Assembly (NCBI GenBank): GCA_012656075.1
Contig: JAAKBF010000012.1
Span: 248,001-312,000, forward strand
Length of the DNA stretch: 64,000 nucleotides
Source of the DNA: Phytophthora hibernalis
Taxonomy: Eukaryota > Oomycota > Peronosporomycetes > Peronosporales > Peronosporaceae
Direction: 5' to 3'
Shown piece after piece: positions 33,529 through 45,061 of this stretch (positions are counted from its first letter, which is position 1; every line of letters begins with the position of its first letter). A program made the translations under genes and the position numbers. The notes under the pieces were generated by a model, which was not told the DNA's origin, ran no database searches, and worked only from the letters and a program-made list of their open reading frames with translations.

Positions 33529-35922
33529 CTAGATCACTTGCGTAAAATTAACCGCGTAGCGCGACTTGGGATCGACAGTGTACTTACGCACATTCTTCTG
33601 CATCTCATCACGATGCTGACCCGACAGACGCTGCATCACTCGGTAGGCCAAATCACGCTCGGCCAAAATCTGCCCGTCCGGCTTCCTACCAATCTGCGCG
33701 ACCATCCACACACCGTCCAATGCGCTCAGGAATCCGCGACAGGTACCAACACCTTCGTGCCACACAGGTTCCAGCAATGAATCTCCGATCAATCCAACGT
33801 AGAGTTTCTTGCCATGCGACGTCAGAACACTCGCAGCTTTCTCAGCGCGCGTCAGAGAGCTGAAGTCGAACAGGTTGACGCGTGTAAAGTCCGTCTTCCT
33901 TGGAATACCTGCGAATTCCACAATCCGTCGGACGAACGAATGCAGGACGCTCTGGTTGATGTTCGTATCCTTCACCAGATCTTCCGGGTCCTCGTAGTTC
34001 TTCTTCACCACGCCTCGAGTCAGCAAATTGTGTCGCTTTGGCGTCATGACAAGGTAGTGCATCTCGCCACGAAAGTACACGATGTTCTCCAAATCCACGC
34101 CAACTTCGCGCATTTTGTGCAGCATGTGGTGTTTGAGCTGAGACGTCCACGAGAACTCCTTGACTTTCGTCTCCTCCGCCGTCTCCAGGTTCGGGAAGTA
34201 GCAGACAATACCCAAGGACTCTTTGTTCGCGAAAACAAAGCGGTTGATGCCCGCAGGCTCCGCCAATTGGTCGTTTGTTCCGGTTGCTCCTAGAACGGCA
34301 GTAAATTCGGCTATCGGAATCTGCGGCTCCGTCTTGATAGAGTAGAACGATGTACCACCAGTCTCCTCCACTTGAGGAGGGACAATCGACTCGAAACCCG
34401 TCGCAGAGTACACTTTTACGCCAATCAATAGTGCCACCTTGAGCAAAACTACTTGCAATTGACGCGTACTCACGTGGAAGTAAGTCCTGGATCGGCAAAA
34501 CTTGTGGAACAGGACTTTGGCTCCGAGCGTGGCCAAATCCTGGACAACCCACGGCCACAGGTGCAGCATGTTCTCGCGACTAAACTTCGTCCGTTTCTCC
34601 ACAACCGACACGTGACAGCCAAGCAGCGCCAATTCAATCGCTGCACGAAGACCAACCGGGCCGGCTCCAACGATACAAACGCGCTTGTTAGCGGCAGGTC
34701 TCTGCTTGTACACGTCCAAACCGAATCGAGCGTCCAGCAACTTGAAAAGGTGTTTCTGTCGGAAGCCCAACTTGCTGTACACTGCTGCCCGGATGTGATA
34801 ATACACATGCCACGGCTCTTCCATCTTGACGTCGTTCAAACCACAATCCTTCAAGAGGTTTTTAAAAGAGATCAAGGTGTCGTGTAGATCTGTCGCTGCA
34901 GTGAAAGCTTTAAAGGAGTCGCGGACAGTTGGGGCCACCTTCGCCTGAAGGTTTGACAGTGCAGCTGGAGTGGGGTGGTCACGGAATTCCGTACCATAGT
35001 CGCTCGAGTCATTCGAGTACTGGGTGCTTGAAATCCCACGAGATCGTCTCTTTTGCTGCCAACTCATGTCTTCACGCACGATCTGGTCGATCGATGATAA
35101 ATGCGTCGAGATCCGTGAGATCGCCACCTCTGACAACTCCATCCTTTGGCACGTTTTAGTTACCTGATCCAGCGCAACCAGCAACGCCGATCGAGATGGA
35201 TTGCTGTACGAAGAAGATGACGGAGATGACTTCCCCGAGTGGTTGCTCTCCTCGTCCGAAGCTTGACTGCGGTTCCAAAAGTTTCCGATTTTGGTACCAA
35301 CACGGTCTACGTGACTCACGAACGAGCTTTCTGCTGACGTTTTTCTCTGCGACGCTCTCTGGGCCCGAGTTGGTGCTTGCAGTATTGGCACCTGATCCGC
35401 GTCGGAGCTATTGTCGTAGAACTGTTGGTTTGAAGGTTGGGGTGCCAAGGAATCCAGCAATTTGACGGTGTAGCAGCTTTCGCCCTGCTCTCGTCCAGAA
35501 GAAGTTTTCACGGATCGACTCTGCGGTTTCTTGTAGGTTGACGCTTTCTCTTCCTCGGCGATCAGGAGCTGCCTCACTTTCATCCACGCTAACTCCTTGT
35601 CCGTACGTTTACGCTCCTTGAAATGATGAACCGCACCGGAATCTGCTTCGTTCGGATTCGTCATTGACGCTCGTCCATTGGAGTCGTTGTCGGTGTCGTC
35701 CTCCGTGTAGATATCGTCGAGATATTTATCACCCACGTCGACTGCTAGGTAGTCTAGGACCGTACGTCGCTGTGGCGACCTGTCCTCGATGTCGAGAGCA
35801 TCGACACCGTTGGATTTGATGAGACCTTCGCCGATGTAGGCATCGTTTTGATCGACAAGACTTCCACGTTCGAACTGGCCGCGATCAACGTGCACAGGAG
35901 GTCTGCGTTCCGACTTGTACAT
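33529..35922 (-). CDS. MICAL-like FAD-dependent monooxygenase
   Basis: Intact 797-residue frame, ATG at 35922, TAG at 33529-33531. The C-terminal half is an aromatic-hydroxylase-type flavoprotein. The FAD dinucleotide motif VCIVGAGPVGLRAAIELALLG begins near residue 415 and runs into VVEKRTKFSRENMLHLWPW. A second FAD motif, GDSLLEPVWHEGVGTCRGFL, lies near 712. These, with STRQLQVVLLKVALLIGV, closely follow MICAL proteins, which oxidise methionines of actin and disassemble filaments. The first 410 residues are Ser/Asp-rich and mostly disordered, with a predicted helical stretch at about 245-330; no calponin-homology or LIM domain is seen, unlike animal MICALs. Catalysis would need NADPH. Actin as substrate is inference. 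Unlike its neighbours it has no frame break over 2.4 kb. Confidence 0.8.
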   Translation of the reverse strand: MYKSERRPPVHVDRGQFERGSLVDQNDAYIGEGLIKSNGVDALDIEDRSPQRRTVLDYLAVDVGDKYLDDIYTEDDTDNDSNGRASMTNPNEADSGAVHHFKERKRTDKELAWMKVRQLLIAEEEKASTYKKPQSRSVKTSSGREQGESCYTVKLLDSLAPQPSNQQFYDNSSDADQVPILQAPTRAQRASQRKTSAESSFVSHVDRVGTKIGNFWNRSQASDEESNHSGKSSPSSSSYSNPSRSALLVALDQVTKTCQRMELSEVAISRISTHLSSIDQIVREDMSWQQKRRSRGISSTQYSNDSSDYGTEFRDHPTPAALSNLQAKVAPTVRDSFKAFTAATDLHDTLISFKNLLKDCGLNDVKMEEPWHVYYHIRAAVYSKLGFRQKHLFKLLDARFGLDVYKQRPAANKRVCIVGAGPVGLRAAIELALLGCHVSVVEKRTKFSRENMLHLWPWVVQDLATLGAKVLFHKFCRSRTYFHVSTRQLQVVLLKVALLIGVKVYSATGFESIVPPQVEETGGTSFYSIKTEPQIPIAEFTAVLGATGTNDQLAEPAGINRFVFANKESLGIVCYFPNLETAEETKVKEFSWTSQLKHHMLHKMREVGVDLENIVYFRGEMHYLVMTPKRHNLLTRGVVKKNYEDPEDLVKDTNINQSVLHSFVRRIVEFAGIPRKTDFTRVNLFDFSSLTRAEKAASVLTSHGKKLYVGLIGDSLLEPVWHEGVGTCRGFLSALDGVWMVAQIGRKPDGQILAERDLAYRVMQRLSGQHRDEMQKNVRKYTVDPKSRYAVNFTQVI

Positions 35923-36405
35923 GAGACTTTAAAGGCTCACAAACGCAAGTGGCTGACTTGTACTGATCTGTACGAAATCGAAAATGAATCCGTTGGTTGG
36001 CATTTCACGAAAGTCGCACGGAGCGCACGTTGGGATTTTCATCTTAGGCGTTAGAGCCATTTCGTGTGACGTACAGTATCTGCTTCAAGTAAGGCTCCGA
36101 TCTTTCTTGGTGTGCATGCACGAGTCGGGTTCTCTACCCACCATACGGGAGTATAGCAATGCATGGATAAGTTTTCATGGGCGGTCGTTCAGAGTCATCT
36201 GCTGCACTTGTGTACATGTACATGTACTTCTCGGCGAGAAATTCTCGTACCGTACATGCACTTGATGCCTACTAATCGTGATCAACGTAAACGTCGATAG
36301 GAACTTGAAGCAGTTGGTTGTCAAGAAAGACGTCGCCATGTCGATCTACAACGAGAACTTTACAGAAACAAAGCGTCTATGATGGCTCCTACCTGTAAGG
36401 TCTCA

Positions 36406-36590
36406 CTTACAAAAAACGGCCCAAACGAAATTTAAGTCGAATATATTTAGGGGTGGTAAAAATAAATAGTAAAACCTCCGCCAAAGATTTGTGCAGATAC
36501 GCTTTGGGATTCCATTCACGATTTCTTTAAATTTCTCGAGAGAAGCATGTGGAGATCGTTTTTGTTTTTCAGTGAGGTACATTGATGTCA
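36406..36590. repeat. dispersed repeat R, copy 1
   Basis: Begins TTACAAAAAACGGCCCAAAC, contains ATATTTAGGGGTGGTAAAAA and GCCAAAGATTTGTGCAGATA, and ends near AGAAGCATGTGGAGATC. The same order of motifs recurs at 37541-37700, and the left half recurs inverted at about 38575-38655 and 38690-38800. Four copies within 2.4 kb point to a small mobile element with nested or duplicated insertions. No coding capacity. Confidence 0.75.
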
Positions 36591-36809
36591 CTTAGCCTAG
36601 ACTAACGACTTCCTATGTCCGTTCTAGTGGTTGTCCTTACGCCAACCTCTAAAGCATGTGGAGATCACTGAACGAGTTTGGCATGTGTGAAATACTACTA
36701 GTACCCGATATGTTGTAGCGAAATTGTTAGTTGTCGATACGGAATCTTACACCCCGCAAACTCGTTGGATCTCGCGTAGCTTCACTGGGTTGTGAAGACC
36801 AACCTTGAA

Positions 36810-37503
36810 GAGAGCAACCACAACCACTGGGAGCAAGACGATGAAGTTCACGCTGCCGCCAAATGCGTTTCCTCATGTGGATCTCCAAGAACAACAAGAC
36901 GCGTTGACCGAGGAAGCAGATACCGTTGCTGATCGGTGTCGCCTTCCTTGAAGTAAATATAGAAGTGAGTTCAATTATCGCGTGTTAGATCGAACCACCA
37001 AATGCATGCCATTGGAGTTGGCCGTCCGTTGTGCAACCGCTCCGATCGAGGTTACAAAACGACTCTTGTGTGCAGCAGTTGTTGGGCCAAATCCCAACGA
37101 CGTACTGTACATGTAGCATCCGCTACAACAGTTGCCAAGGAGATCGTTGCAGCCAAAGACGCTTTTCTCGCTGACGGAGCTTTCGTCCAGCAGTGCGCGT
37201 TTCGTTTCTGTCTGGTGTGTAGTTTGAGGCTAAGAAGCAGTATGTCTGGGACTTGGCTCTCAGTAGCCTCAAGACGTCAGTCGACCACCTGCTGCCAGCA
37301 ACACCGCAGTCTATGTTTCCAGCCAGTCAGACCCCGTTAAATGCTCGAGGGGCCGATCAAACTCAGAGTACCAACATACTGATACCCGTGTCTATCAACG
37401 AAGAGGAGGAGCAACCAACCTTAGCCGCAGTGGCCCTGTCGTGACACCACGTGATTCTAGAGTGACACAGATGCCGCTTGTTACTGACCACAGATTTCAA
37501 GGG
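36810..37503. repeat. left arm of a large inverted repeat
   Basis: The left arm runs from AGAGCAACCACAACC to CACAGATTTCAAG. Its reverse complement occupies 38047-38562. Shared landmarks include GGATCTCCAAG, CGCGTTGACCGA, GACGGAGCTTTCGT and CACGTGATTCTAGAG. The left arm has about 190 additional bases (about 36930-37120) lacking from the right arm. Together with repeats R between the arms this looks like a foldback or MITE-like element, or a decayed DNA transposon with long inverted ends. Confidence 0.75.
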
Positions 37504-37540
37504 GGAAATCTATGGAGATCGAGTTAGGGAGATCGAGGTG

Positions 37541-37700
37541 TGACTCACTTACCAAAAAACGGCCCCAACGAAATTTAAATCGAATATATTTAGGGGTGGT
37601 AAAAATAAAAGTAAAACCTCCGCCAAAGATTTGTGCAGATACGCTTTGGGGTTCCATTCACGATTCCTGTTAATTTCTCGATAGAAGCATGTGGAGATCA
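37541..37700. repeat. dispersed repeat R, copy 2
   Basis: Same motif order as copy 1 (CCAAAAAACGGCC, TTTAGGGGTGGT, AGATTTGTGCAGATACGC, GCATGTGGAGATCACTG) with scattered differences. In both copies the DNA that follows contains TACCCGATATG...CCCCGCAAACTCGTTGG. Here that flank is interrupted by about 200 extra bases (37736-37936). So the repeat and its flank were duplicated together, and one copy later gained an insert. Confidence 0.75.
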
Positions 37701-38046
37701 CTGAACGAGTTTAGCATGTGTGAAATGAATGGAACCTGCACTGGTCCCAGGCGCACTTGTGCACTTGCCGATGAAAAATGAAGACTTCATGAATTGAACG
37801 TTAGTACTCTGCCTCATCAGCTCCTACCAACATTCACTGGTCAACAGGTTCAGCCCGTTCTCATACAAACACCTGGTCTCTCAGCTTCTCAGCCCGCTTC
37901 CCACTTGCCAGGTCTCGGATGTGCATTCCAACATAAATACTACTGGTACCCGATATGCTGTAGCGAAATTGTTAGTTGTCGGTACGGAATCTTACACCCC
38001 GCAAACTCGTTGGCTCTCGCGTAGCTTCACTGGGTTGTGAAGACCA

Positions 38047-38562
38047 ACCTTGAAATCTGTGGTCAGTAACAAGCGGCATCTGTGTCACTCTAGAATCACG
38101 TGGTGTCACGACAGGGCCACTGCGGCTAAGGTTGGTTGCTCCTCCTCTTCGTTGATAGACACGTGTATCAGTATGTTGGTACTCTAAGTATGATCGGCCC
38201 CCTCGAGCATTTAACGGGGTCTGACTGGAAACATAGACTGCGGTGATGCTGGCAGCAGGCGGTCGGATGACGTCTCGAGGCTACAGAGAGCCAAGTCCCA
38301 GACATACTGCTTCTTAGCCTCAAACATACACACCAGACAGAAACGAAACGCGCACTGCTGAACGAAAGCTCCGTCAGCGTGAAAAGCGTTTATGGCTGCA
38401 ACGATTTCCTAGGCAACGGTTTTTGGCTGCAACGATATCCTAGGCAACGGTATTTACTTCGGTCAACGCGTCTTGTTGTGCTTGGAGATCCACATGAGGA
38501 AACGCATTTGGCGGCAGCGTGAACGTCTTGCTCCCAGAAGTCAAAAGTGTTGTGGTTGCTCT
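38047..38562. repeat. right arm of the large inverted repeat
   Basis: Reverse complement of 36810-37503, starting CTTGAAATCTGTGGTCAG and ending GTGGTTGCTCTCTCGCAGG. A local duplication of TGGCTGCAACGAT with TCCTAGGCAACGG appears at 38393-38450. Inverted partial copies of repeat R follow immediately at 38575-38655 and 38690-38800, each ending with the CCTCGATCTCCCTAAC motif that also begins at 37520 in opposite orientation. Confidence 0.75.
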
Positions 38563-39181
38563 CTCGCAGGTTTTATTATTTATTTCTACCACCCATAAAA
38601 TATACTTCGATGTATTCTTGATTTAAATTTCGTTTGGGCCGTTTTTGGTAACCTCGATCTCCCTAACTCGATCTCCATAGATTTTCTCATTTGCCGGTTT
38701 TCTTATTTATTTCTAATATTAATACCGGTACCCCTAAATATACTTCGATGTATTCTTCAATCGGATTTAAATTTCGTTTGGGCCGTTTTTTTGTAACCTC
38801 GATCTCCCTAACCTCGATCTCCATAGATTTTCCCCAGGTTGACCGTCAACTTGATGGGATCGTCGGAATGGCGAATTGTCGTCATCAGCATTGTGTGGCG
38901 GTGTCCATGGCACCGTTAACAGTGTCGGGTAAGTTGGATGTCATCAAACCTGAAATCCTAACACCGAGGCAGGCCTCCTTCACACCTTCCCGTCAACCTG
39001 ACGTTTAGATTGACCGGCAACCGTATGGCGGGCATATCCTATGTGGTCACTACATGTACTGTACATGTATTAGCCGCCGTCTAGGAAGTGCAACGGTCCA
39101 ACGCGAAAAGATTGATGATGGCCACTGCCACTTTGACATCCGGGGGCATTTCGGTGTTGTTGATACCGTTGGTAAAAGTAC

Positions 39182-39974
39182 TACAGAGAACTGGCCAACT
39201 TAATACCACCCGTGGACGCACTTGCTATTAAGTATAACAGTGTTATTAGATAGTAGAGGGAGCACCATGATCTCTGGGTTTATACCGGTAAGAAGACATG
39301 GATGACTGGTGTGTTAGTGGCTGCGCGAGCTTGACATGCATCAACAACGGTGCAATATTGCCCTCCTACGCAACATTGTCCTGGGAAACCTGCAGCTCAA
39401 GTCGCAATTGTCATTTAACTACCGCCCAACTACATATCTCGTTTGCAACCGCCCGACCCTGGAATCATATCGGCGTTTAAGCGGCAGTTCGGCATCGGTG
39501 GCTCCAGCATGAGTTAAACGTGAGGAAGCGGGTGCGATAGTCATACCCGTTGATATACTTCAAGTATTAGATATTAGCACCCTACCAATATACCGGTACT
39601 TCCAGGAAGTAGGTGGATGAAGTCCTGTTGGCACGATGTACACCCCGATGTAGAAACGAAGGTTTTGTCAGGCATTCGGACGCTGCAGGAGCGGCTGCGG
39701 AAACAGCAACGTGAGGAGCAGGAAGCGGCGTGGGCGCAGACATCGACCCGAAGCCTTTTAGTATGTAATATTTGGCGCTGAACAAGTATGATAGTGGATG
39801 CTTTTCATTAACAAATTGTATTGAAAAAATCCCCATCGAGCATTAAGTTTGAAGTTTGACAAGTATTAATTAAGCCCCATAGTTAAGCCTGACTACCGAG
39901 TCGGTGGATCGATAAGTGATTAAGTACACCAGGATATTAGACAAGAGAGGTATTAAGTTGGCCAGGGTTCTCTG
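39182..39974. repeat. possible small element with about 26-base inverted ends
   Basis: ACAGAGAACTGGCCAACTTAATACC near 39183-39207 is matched, inverted and with two extra bases, by GGTATTAAGTTGGCCAGGGTTCTCTGT at 39949-39974 (listed here as landmarks only). The inside is non-coding and rich in ATTAAG words. It could be a MITE, but the ends are the only support and no target-site duplication is evident. Confidence 0.35.
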
Positions 39975-41389
39975 TAACACCATCTGCAGCAACCTCAGTA
40001 GCGCAGTAATTTTCCGTTTAACAGAACTTCTCTTCCGTGTTGTAAGCTCTCTCCTATTAATAAGCAACATCTCCATCTTCCTACGCCATTAAGTAACATC
40101 CAACTTAGTTTACAATGTAAACTTTACATGTACATGTACTTCGTTCATGTGCCATCGACCTGAAGTCGAGTACTGGTGCGTACTAAATGAAGTTACGTTA
40201 CACTGCTTGCTGGATTTCCAGCTTTAGAGTACATGTAGGCTCTAAGGTTGAGCAGGCCGCAATGAAGGAAGGTTGCTGAAGTGGCTTCGTGGTCTGTACA
40301 TTGCAAATCCTAATCGTCGACAAGTTGTCAACAACAACTGCGCGCTACTTGTTTGTCGTTCGCAAGGGTCGGGCTGGATTCTGTGTACATGTACCGGTAC
40401 GAGTCACGCCAGCATTGCCGGCGCGGGCAGCTCCATTACGTACCTCGTAGCCCATTCGAACGCTGGCTTCTGTGCAAGTGCAATTGGTAGCAGACACCAT
40501 AATAAGATGGTTACCCGGGACACATCAAACTCCTTCCGTGTGGCGGACGCACCGAATGCCATTCACATGCTGTAGGCAGTGCCCACTGGGCACCACTCAC
40601 AACTCACGAAAGACAACCGTTATTTCTTACCGATCTATTGGGTTGTTCGAGGTCGGATCTAAAACTAAAACATAAGGTAGGATACTACAACCGCAGGATT
40701 CAATTGAATTGATTTACAATGCATTACGTAGTACATGTATTATGTTATTTTATAAAACATGTATTGATATCCGCCACACTTCCATCTCCGGCTCGCTTGG
40801 CTCGCCGCAATATGTGTTCGACGCATGAAGCACTGGGCGAGCTTAAGGGCGTCTTTGCCTTACATGCCTTTAGTAAATACAATCTTTTCGGATAATATCA
40901 TGTTTTACAATGATATATTATTTAAAAAGAGTAGTACTTCGATAAACTATTGTGCTTTGCAGTCTTTTGGCACTTTCGATTGTAATTCGTAAGACTTGTC
41001 TTGTACGAGATAACTATAAATCGTACTCAAGTACGAATTGCTGTAACTCGTGCATGCTTCATACTCCCCATAATGTGCCTATGTGATCTGAAAGCGTTCT
41101 AGCAGCCCTAGCACGACTTGTGTTTGCTTTGGCACTTTCTAGACGTGCCATTTTCTGCTCTTGTAGTGCATAAAACACGACTTCGGAAAACCCCATTCAA
41201 AGCCTCTTTGATTTAGCGCTAAGTACGATCACTAACTACTGCACGATATAGCTGGACAAACTGGTTGCAAAGCACAATACATTACTCAAATACTATCATT
41301 CACGAGTTTCTGGACCTATTAGGTGAAGTGTATTGAGTTACTTTTGCAAGATCGAACTCTAATAACCATTCCTGCTAGGTATGTACATC

Positions 41390-42000
41390 CTAAAAGTTTC
41401 GCCGACCTTCATCCCCTCCGTCACTGCTTTCTCTTCTGCTCTCCTCCCATTTCTTCATATCCCCTGCCATTAATTCCTTGACTCCATGTAGCAGGTGCTG
41501 CTTGCCTCCGTCTTCTACCACCGCTTGCATCGTGCTCCGTCCATTGTTCATAGCTGCATTTGCCAGCCAACCGGCCCTCTTGTTGTACGCTCTGTACTGG
41601 TGTCTCCAACTGAGCACGCCGCAATGGTCCGCCAGTTTCAGCGCCAGTATATACCAGTGCAGAAACTTCTTAGACTTGGGCGGCCGTCGATTCTCCATCA
41701 TCGCTAGGATCAGAGCACTATCTCCAACCACATGGAGTCCACTCCACTGCCTGCTCACGGCATAGCTCAAAAGTCGGTATAGCCCAACAAACTAGGCTAC
41801 ATTGTTGGTCGTCGTCGACCTTCCCAACGCCGTGGCTGCCGCCCACATCACCTCACATCGTTCCCCGTCTTTCTCCATGATCAAGCTGCCACTCCCTCCT
41901 GCGCCTGGGTTCCCACGCGAACCTCCATCGAAGAAGCCAATCCTCAGTACTAGCCCTCCACTTGGAGACGTCACCACCGCTTCCCCATTTCTCCATTGCT
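41390..42000 (-). pseudogene. LINE RNase H domain
   Basis: IGFFDGGSRGNPGAGGSG near 41930-41875 carries the first catalytic Asp in the archaeal-like RNase H style (DGxSRGNPG). TNNVA marks the segment before the catalytic Glu. After a stop or frame change at 41790, VVGDSALILAMM provides the third acidic residue and RAGWLANAAMN the region where the last Asp is expected. It sits C-terminal to the RT and to a KRDDGEW-type linker (42300), as in oomycete and plant LINEs with extra RNase H. Confidence 0.7.
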
Positions 42001-43169
42001 GGAGTATTCGATCCACCACATTCATCCGTGGCAGCGAGCTACACGTCACCGGGAACATCCCCATTCTATAACGCACAAATGCCTCCGACGCCATACGCTG
42101 CAGGCCCTTCACAACTTCTGTTAGCACCGGCACCTGCTTTCCGTCCGGATGTAAGCGCTCTACATTGCGACTCCAGATAGCCGAGACCGTCACCCCACAC
42201 GCCAGCCCCCACAGATCACTGGCCACTTCGTGAAGAGACGCCCAGTCACCTGTGTGGTGTTCGCGCCCCCATGTGAAGATCTCCTCCACCACTGTGTCGT
42301 TCCATTCGCCATCGTCCCTCTTGTTCTCCGTTCGTCCCCATCTTCTTAATAAGTGACCCCATAGCATCTGCGCCTCTGGACACTGCCATACCAAGTGTGC
42401 CGTGCCAGCCGTCCTTACCCCGCTGCATTCCGTCGCCAGGCACCCGTATCTCAGCGCGTCACCCGTCCAAAGTCGGAGGCGATTGTACTTAAGACGGATG
42501 AGATTCTGGGTCAGGTACGCCGTGAAATCCACCATCGTCTGGGCTCGTGTCCATGCCAGCTTACCAAGTGCCCGTGCCACGCTGTCGTCACTTTCTTCCC
42601 ATGCTTCTTGAATGTCCGTCTTCTCTGCCTCGGCTAACCGCTTGCCCGACGCCCTCATTAACTTTTTGTATTGTGCGCGCGTTTGGCGCCACCTTCTCTT
42701 ACCCATCCATAAAGGTTGTAATTTCGACAGCCAATTGTGCAACGGAATCCAGACTGACACCACCGGCACAGAGAGCACCTTCGCCACCACATCTTCTACT
42801 GATTGTTCGTTCTGATCCCATTGAAGCGTTTGCGTCGCCGGCCCCCACGTGTGACTAATGCACACAGCTGGGTCGGTGCATATCGAAAACCCATAAATCG
42901 TCTGCAGACGAAAGGAGGAGAATATGATAGCAAGATCATGCAAAATTCCGTAAAAACGCCGCCAGCTGACCCTCCATCGGTATTTGCCACTCCACTGGTA
43001 TAAATGTCACAGCACCCGCCGCTATTCTCGAGATCGCTGTCACCTCACTCACTCTGTCGCCTGATATGGCACGCGCATAGACAAATCTCTTAAAGTCCCA
43101 CCATCTCTTTTCCACCCCGTCCACACTCCACAGCAACAACGAGCGCACCGGTACATCTCCAATTCCTCA

Positions 43170-44130
43170 TGTATGAGCTCGCCTCTGCTTGTCCTTCGCT
43201 TCCGCACTTGGTTGACAATTGTGGTCCAGGTCAACCTGCACAGTAAACTTGCAGGCCCTCCTGCCCCACCTCGTCGTGCACCCCAGTCGCGTCCGCATAC
43301 ACCGTCTCGCCTCCCTCATTGCCCTCTGCCCCTCCTCGTCAGCTGCCGTGCCCAAAAGCATGTGCTCAAACCAGGGCTTGCCCGTGGCCCACAGATCGCC
43401 CTTTATAGCTAGCACAAGGGCTCCGCTCCGTGGCTGGAGCACCTCTCCAGTGGCCTTGGATGACCTTTGGAGCAGCTCCCCCACCACTTGTCGCCTTGTT
43501 TTCGTAGTGAGTGCCCATTCTCCCATCGCCATGGCACTCATCGCCGCTAGCTCCACCGTCAGGTTCGGTACTCCTATCCCTCCATTCGCTATGGCCTGCT
43601 CCGCTAAGACACCCTTCACCCATCCACGCACTGACCTCTCCGTCTCTGCAAAGTAAGAGTTTCAGACGAAATTCTTGATGCTATTGTCAGCTGTCGCTAC
43701 CATTGCCTCCGTCAACCATGCATGACGCGCAACGAAAAGCAACTTGGGAATGATAATTGCCGCTGCAATCTTGGCCCGTGGTGGGGGTGTTCGTGTTTGG
43801 CCTCTGCAAGCGCTAACCCAACGCGCAACGCTCCACGTGCCTTGGTCCAAGCTTCGTCCGTCGTCTCGCCTACCTCTGCCACATGGCCTAAGTATCGAGT
43901 ACTTGTCCGTATCTCCACTTCCTCTCGTTCTGTCATATCGTCCTCTTCTTCTAGGTTATCGGAGGCTCCCTCCACCAAGGTTGATCGCTACCGACTTGTT
44001 GACGTTCAACCTTAGACCCGACACCGCCGAGAACCTGCCGACCGCGTGGATGGCGACTCTCTGCATCGTCCTGCTCTGGAGGTAGATTGCAGTGTCGTAT
44101 GCATACCCAGCTTCTCGTATCTCACTCAAT
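43170..44130 (-). pseudogene. LINE reverse transcriptase, C-terminal half, dead active site
   Basis: Near 44110 the sequence reads GYAYDTAIYLQS where RTs of this class have YADD; one of the two catalytic aspartates is now Tyr. It is followed by AVGRFSAVSGLRLNVNKS, the thumb motif STRYLGHVAEVGE, and AKIAAAIIIPKLLFVARHAW, all typical of L1-like RT. The fingers and first palm motif are missing. Several frame changes are present (about 43860, 43680 and 43620). The domain cannot function as it stands. Confidence 0.8.
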
Positions 44131-44159
44131 TCTCCATTCGTGGACAGCTCAATCCTTCG

Positions 44160-44560
44160 CTACCTCGATCTGATCATAGAGGAGGTCGACTGCAATAACT
44201 CTGGTGACTTGTATCGATCTTGAGAGCGCCCCATTCGCCATAAACCACAGTGTGGATAGCTTCGACTAGGCTGCAAAATTTGGGCGGAAAACCATTCCTC
44301 CGTAACACCTCCTTCCTTGAGTCCTTGCAACTTTCCTCCGAAGACATCCAATTGCGTGGCCAGTCCTTTCACGTTCAACGTCGTGATTTCAATCGTACGA
44401 TCCAACTTATTCTGCTGTCGTTTCTGAGCTCTCCCAACAGCCCCTCTTCTTCGTCTCTCCCTTCTAATCTTCTTTCCATACGCTCTGAAGTCAGCTATGC
44501 GTCCTTGCGTTTGCTCCTGCTCAGAAATGGCATCAAAATAGTTTCTTATTGATGCCATCC
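44160..44560 (-). pseudogene. LINE endonuclease domain, N-terminal remnant
   Basis: TIEITTLNVKGLATQL (about 44400-44350) matches the first strand of the exonuclease-endonuclease-phosphatase fold used by L1-type elements, with the metal-ligand Asn in LNVKG. The residues that should supply the remaining catalytic set are absent; after about 80 codons the sequence runs directly toward the C-terminal half of the reverse transcriptase. This is the left border of the internal deletion. Confidence 0.6.
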
Positions 44561-45061
44561 CCGCAGTCCTCTCCTTCCTCTCCTTCTTCTCTATCTGCTC
44601 TGCTTCGTAAGACTTACTCACTGTCATCTTGACTAAGCCGACGTCCTCCCTCCTCTTGGTCACTCAGCTGCTTCACTGCTGCGTCCTGCGTGGCCCCCAC
44701 AGCCCCCGCACTCACCGTAGCCGTCTCTGCTTGTGCTTCGCTGCAATCTTTCGCCGCCGAGCATCTCGTTGGGTCCTCGACACCTACAGCTCCGCCCACC
44801 TCTTCACTCCCCACTTCGACCTCGACCAGCTCGTGTCCGGCCTGTGGTAACTGTCCAGTACCCTCGAAAGAAGGCCTGGCTGCACTAGCCAGTTGCCGAC
44901 TCCGTAGCACTGAGTCCCCGCGCTCGGATCCCTTCCCCGCTCCTCTCCCTTATCCTGCTCTGTCCTTGGGTCTACACAGGCATCCTCTTCCATTTCCGCG
45001 ACTGCTGCTGGAACGGTTGCCAGTCCAGTGCTCTGCTCTGGCTTGTCCACCCAATGTGCCG

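Larger units (their letters stand above)
36000..41389. other. gene-poor repeat region
   Basis: More than 5 kb without a convincing gene. It holds the repeat copies and inverted repeat listed separately and many TACATGTA palindromes (about 36213, 37109, 39051, 39061, 40127, 40133, 40229, 40384 and 40731). At 37002-37120 a short frame reads RPLCNRSDRGYKTTLVCSSC, a two-CxxC pattern like the zinc ribbon at the C-terminus of some cut-and-paste transposases. It overlaps an inverted arm and is too short to name. Stretches at 39200-40270 and 40680-41380 are A/T-rich and show nothing further. Confidence 0.5.

Noticed and set aside
37002..37340. Functional piggyBac-type transposase
   Set aside because: Only a short two-CxxC piece is seen, inside an inverted repeat arm, with no catalytic Asp motifs.
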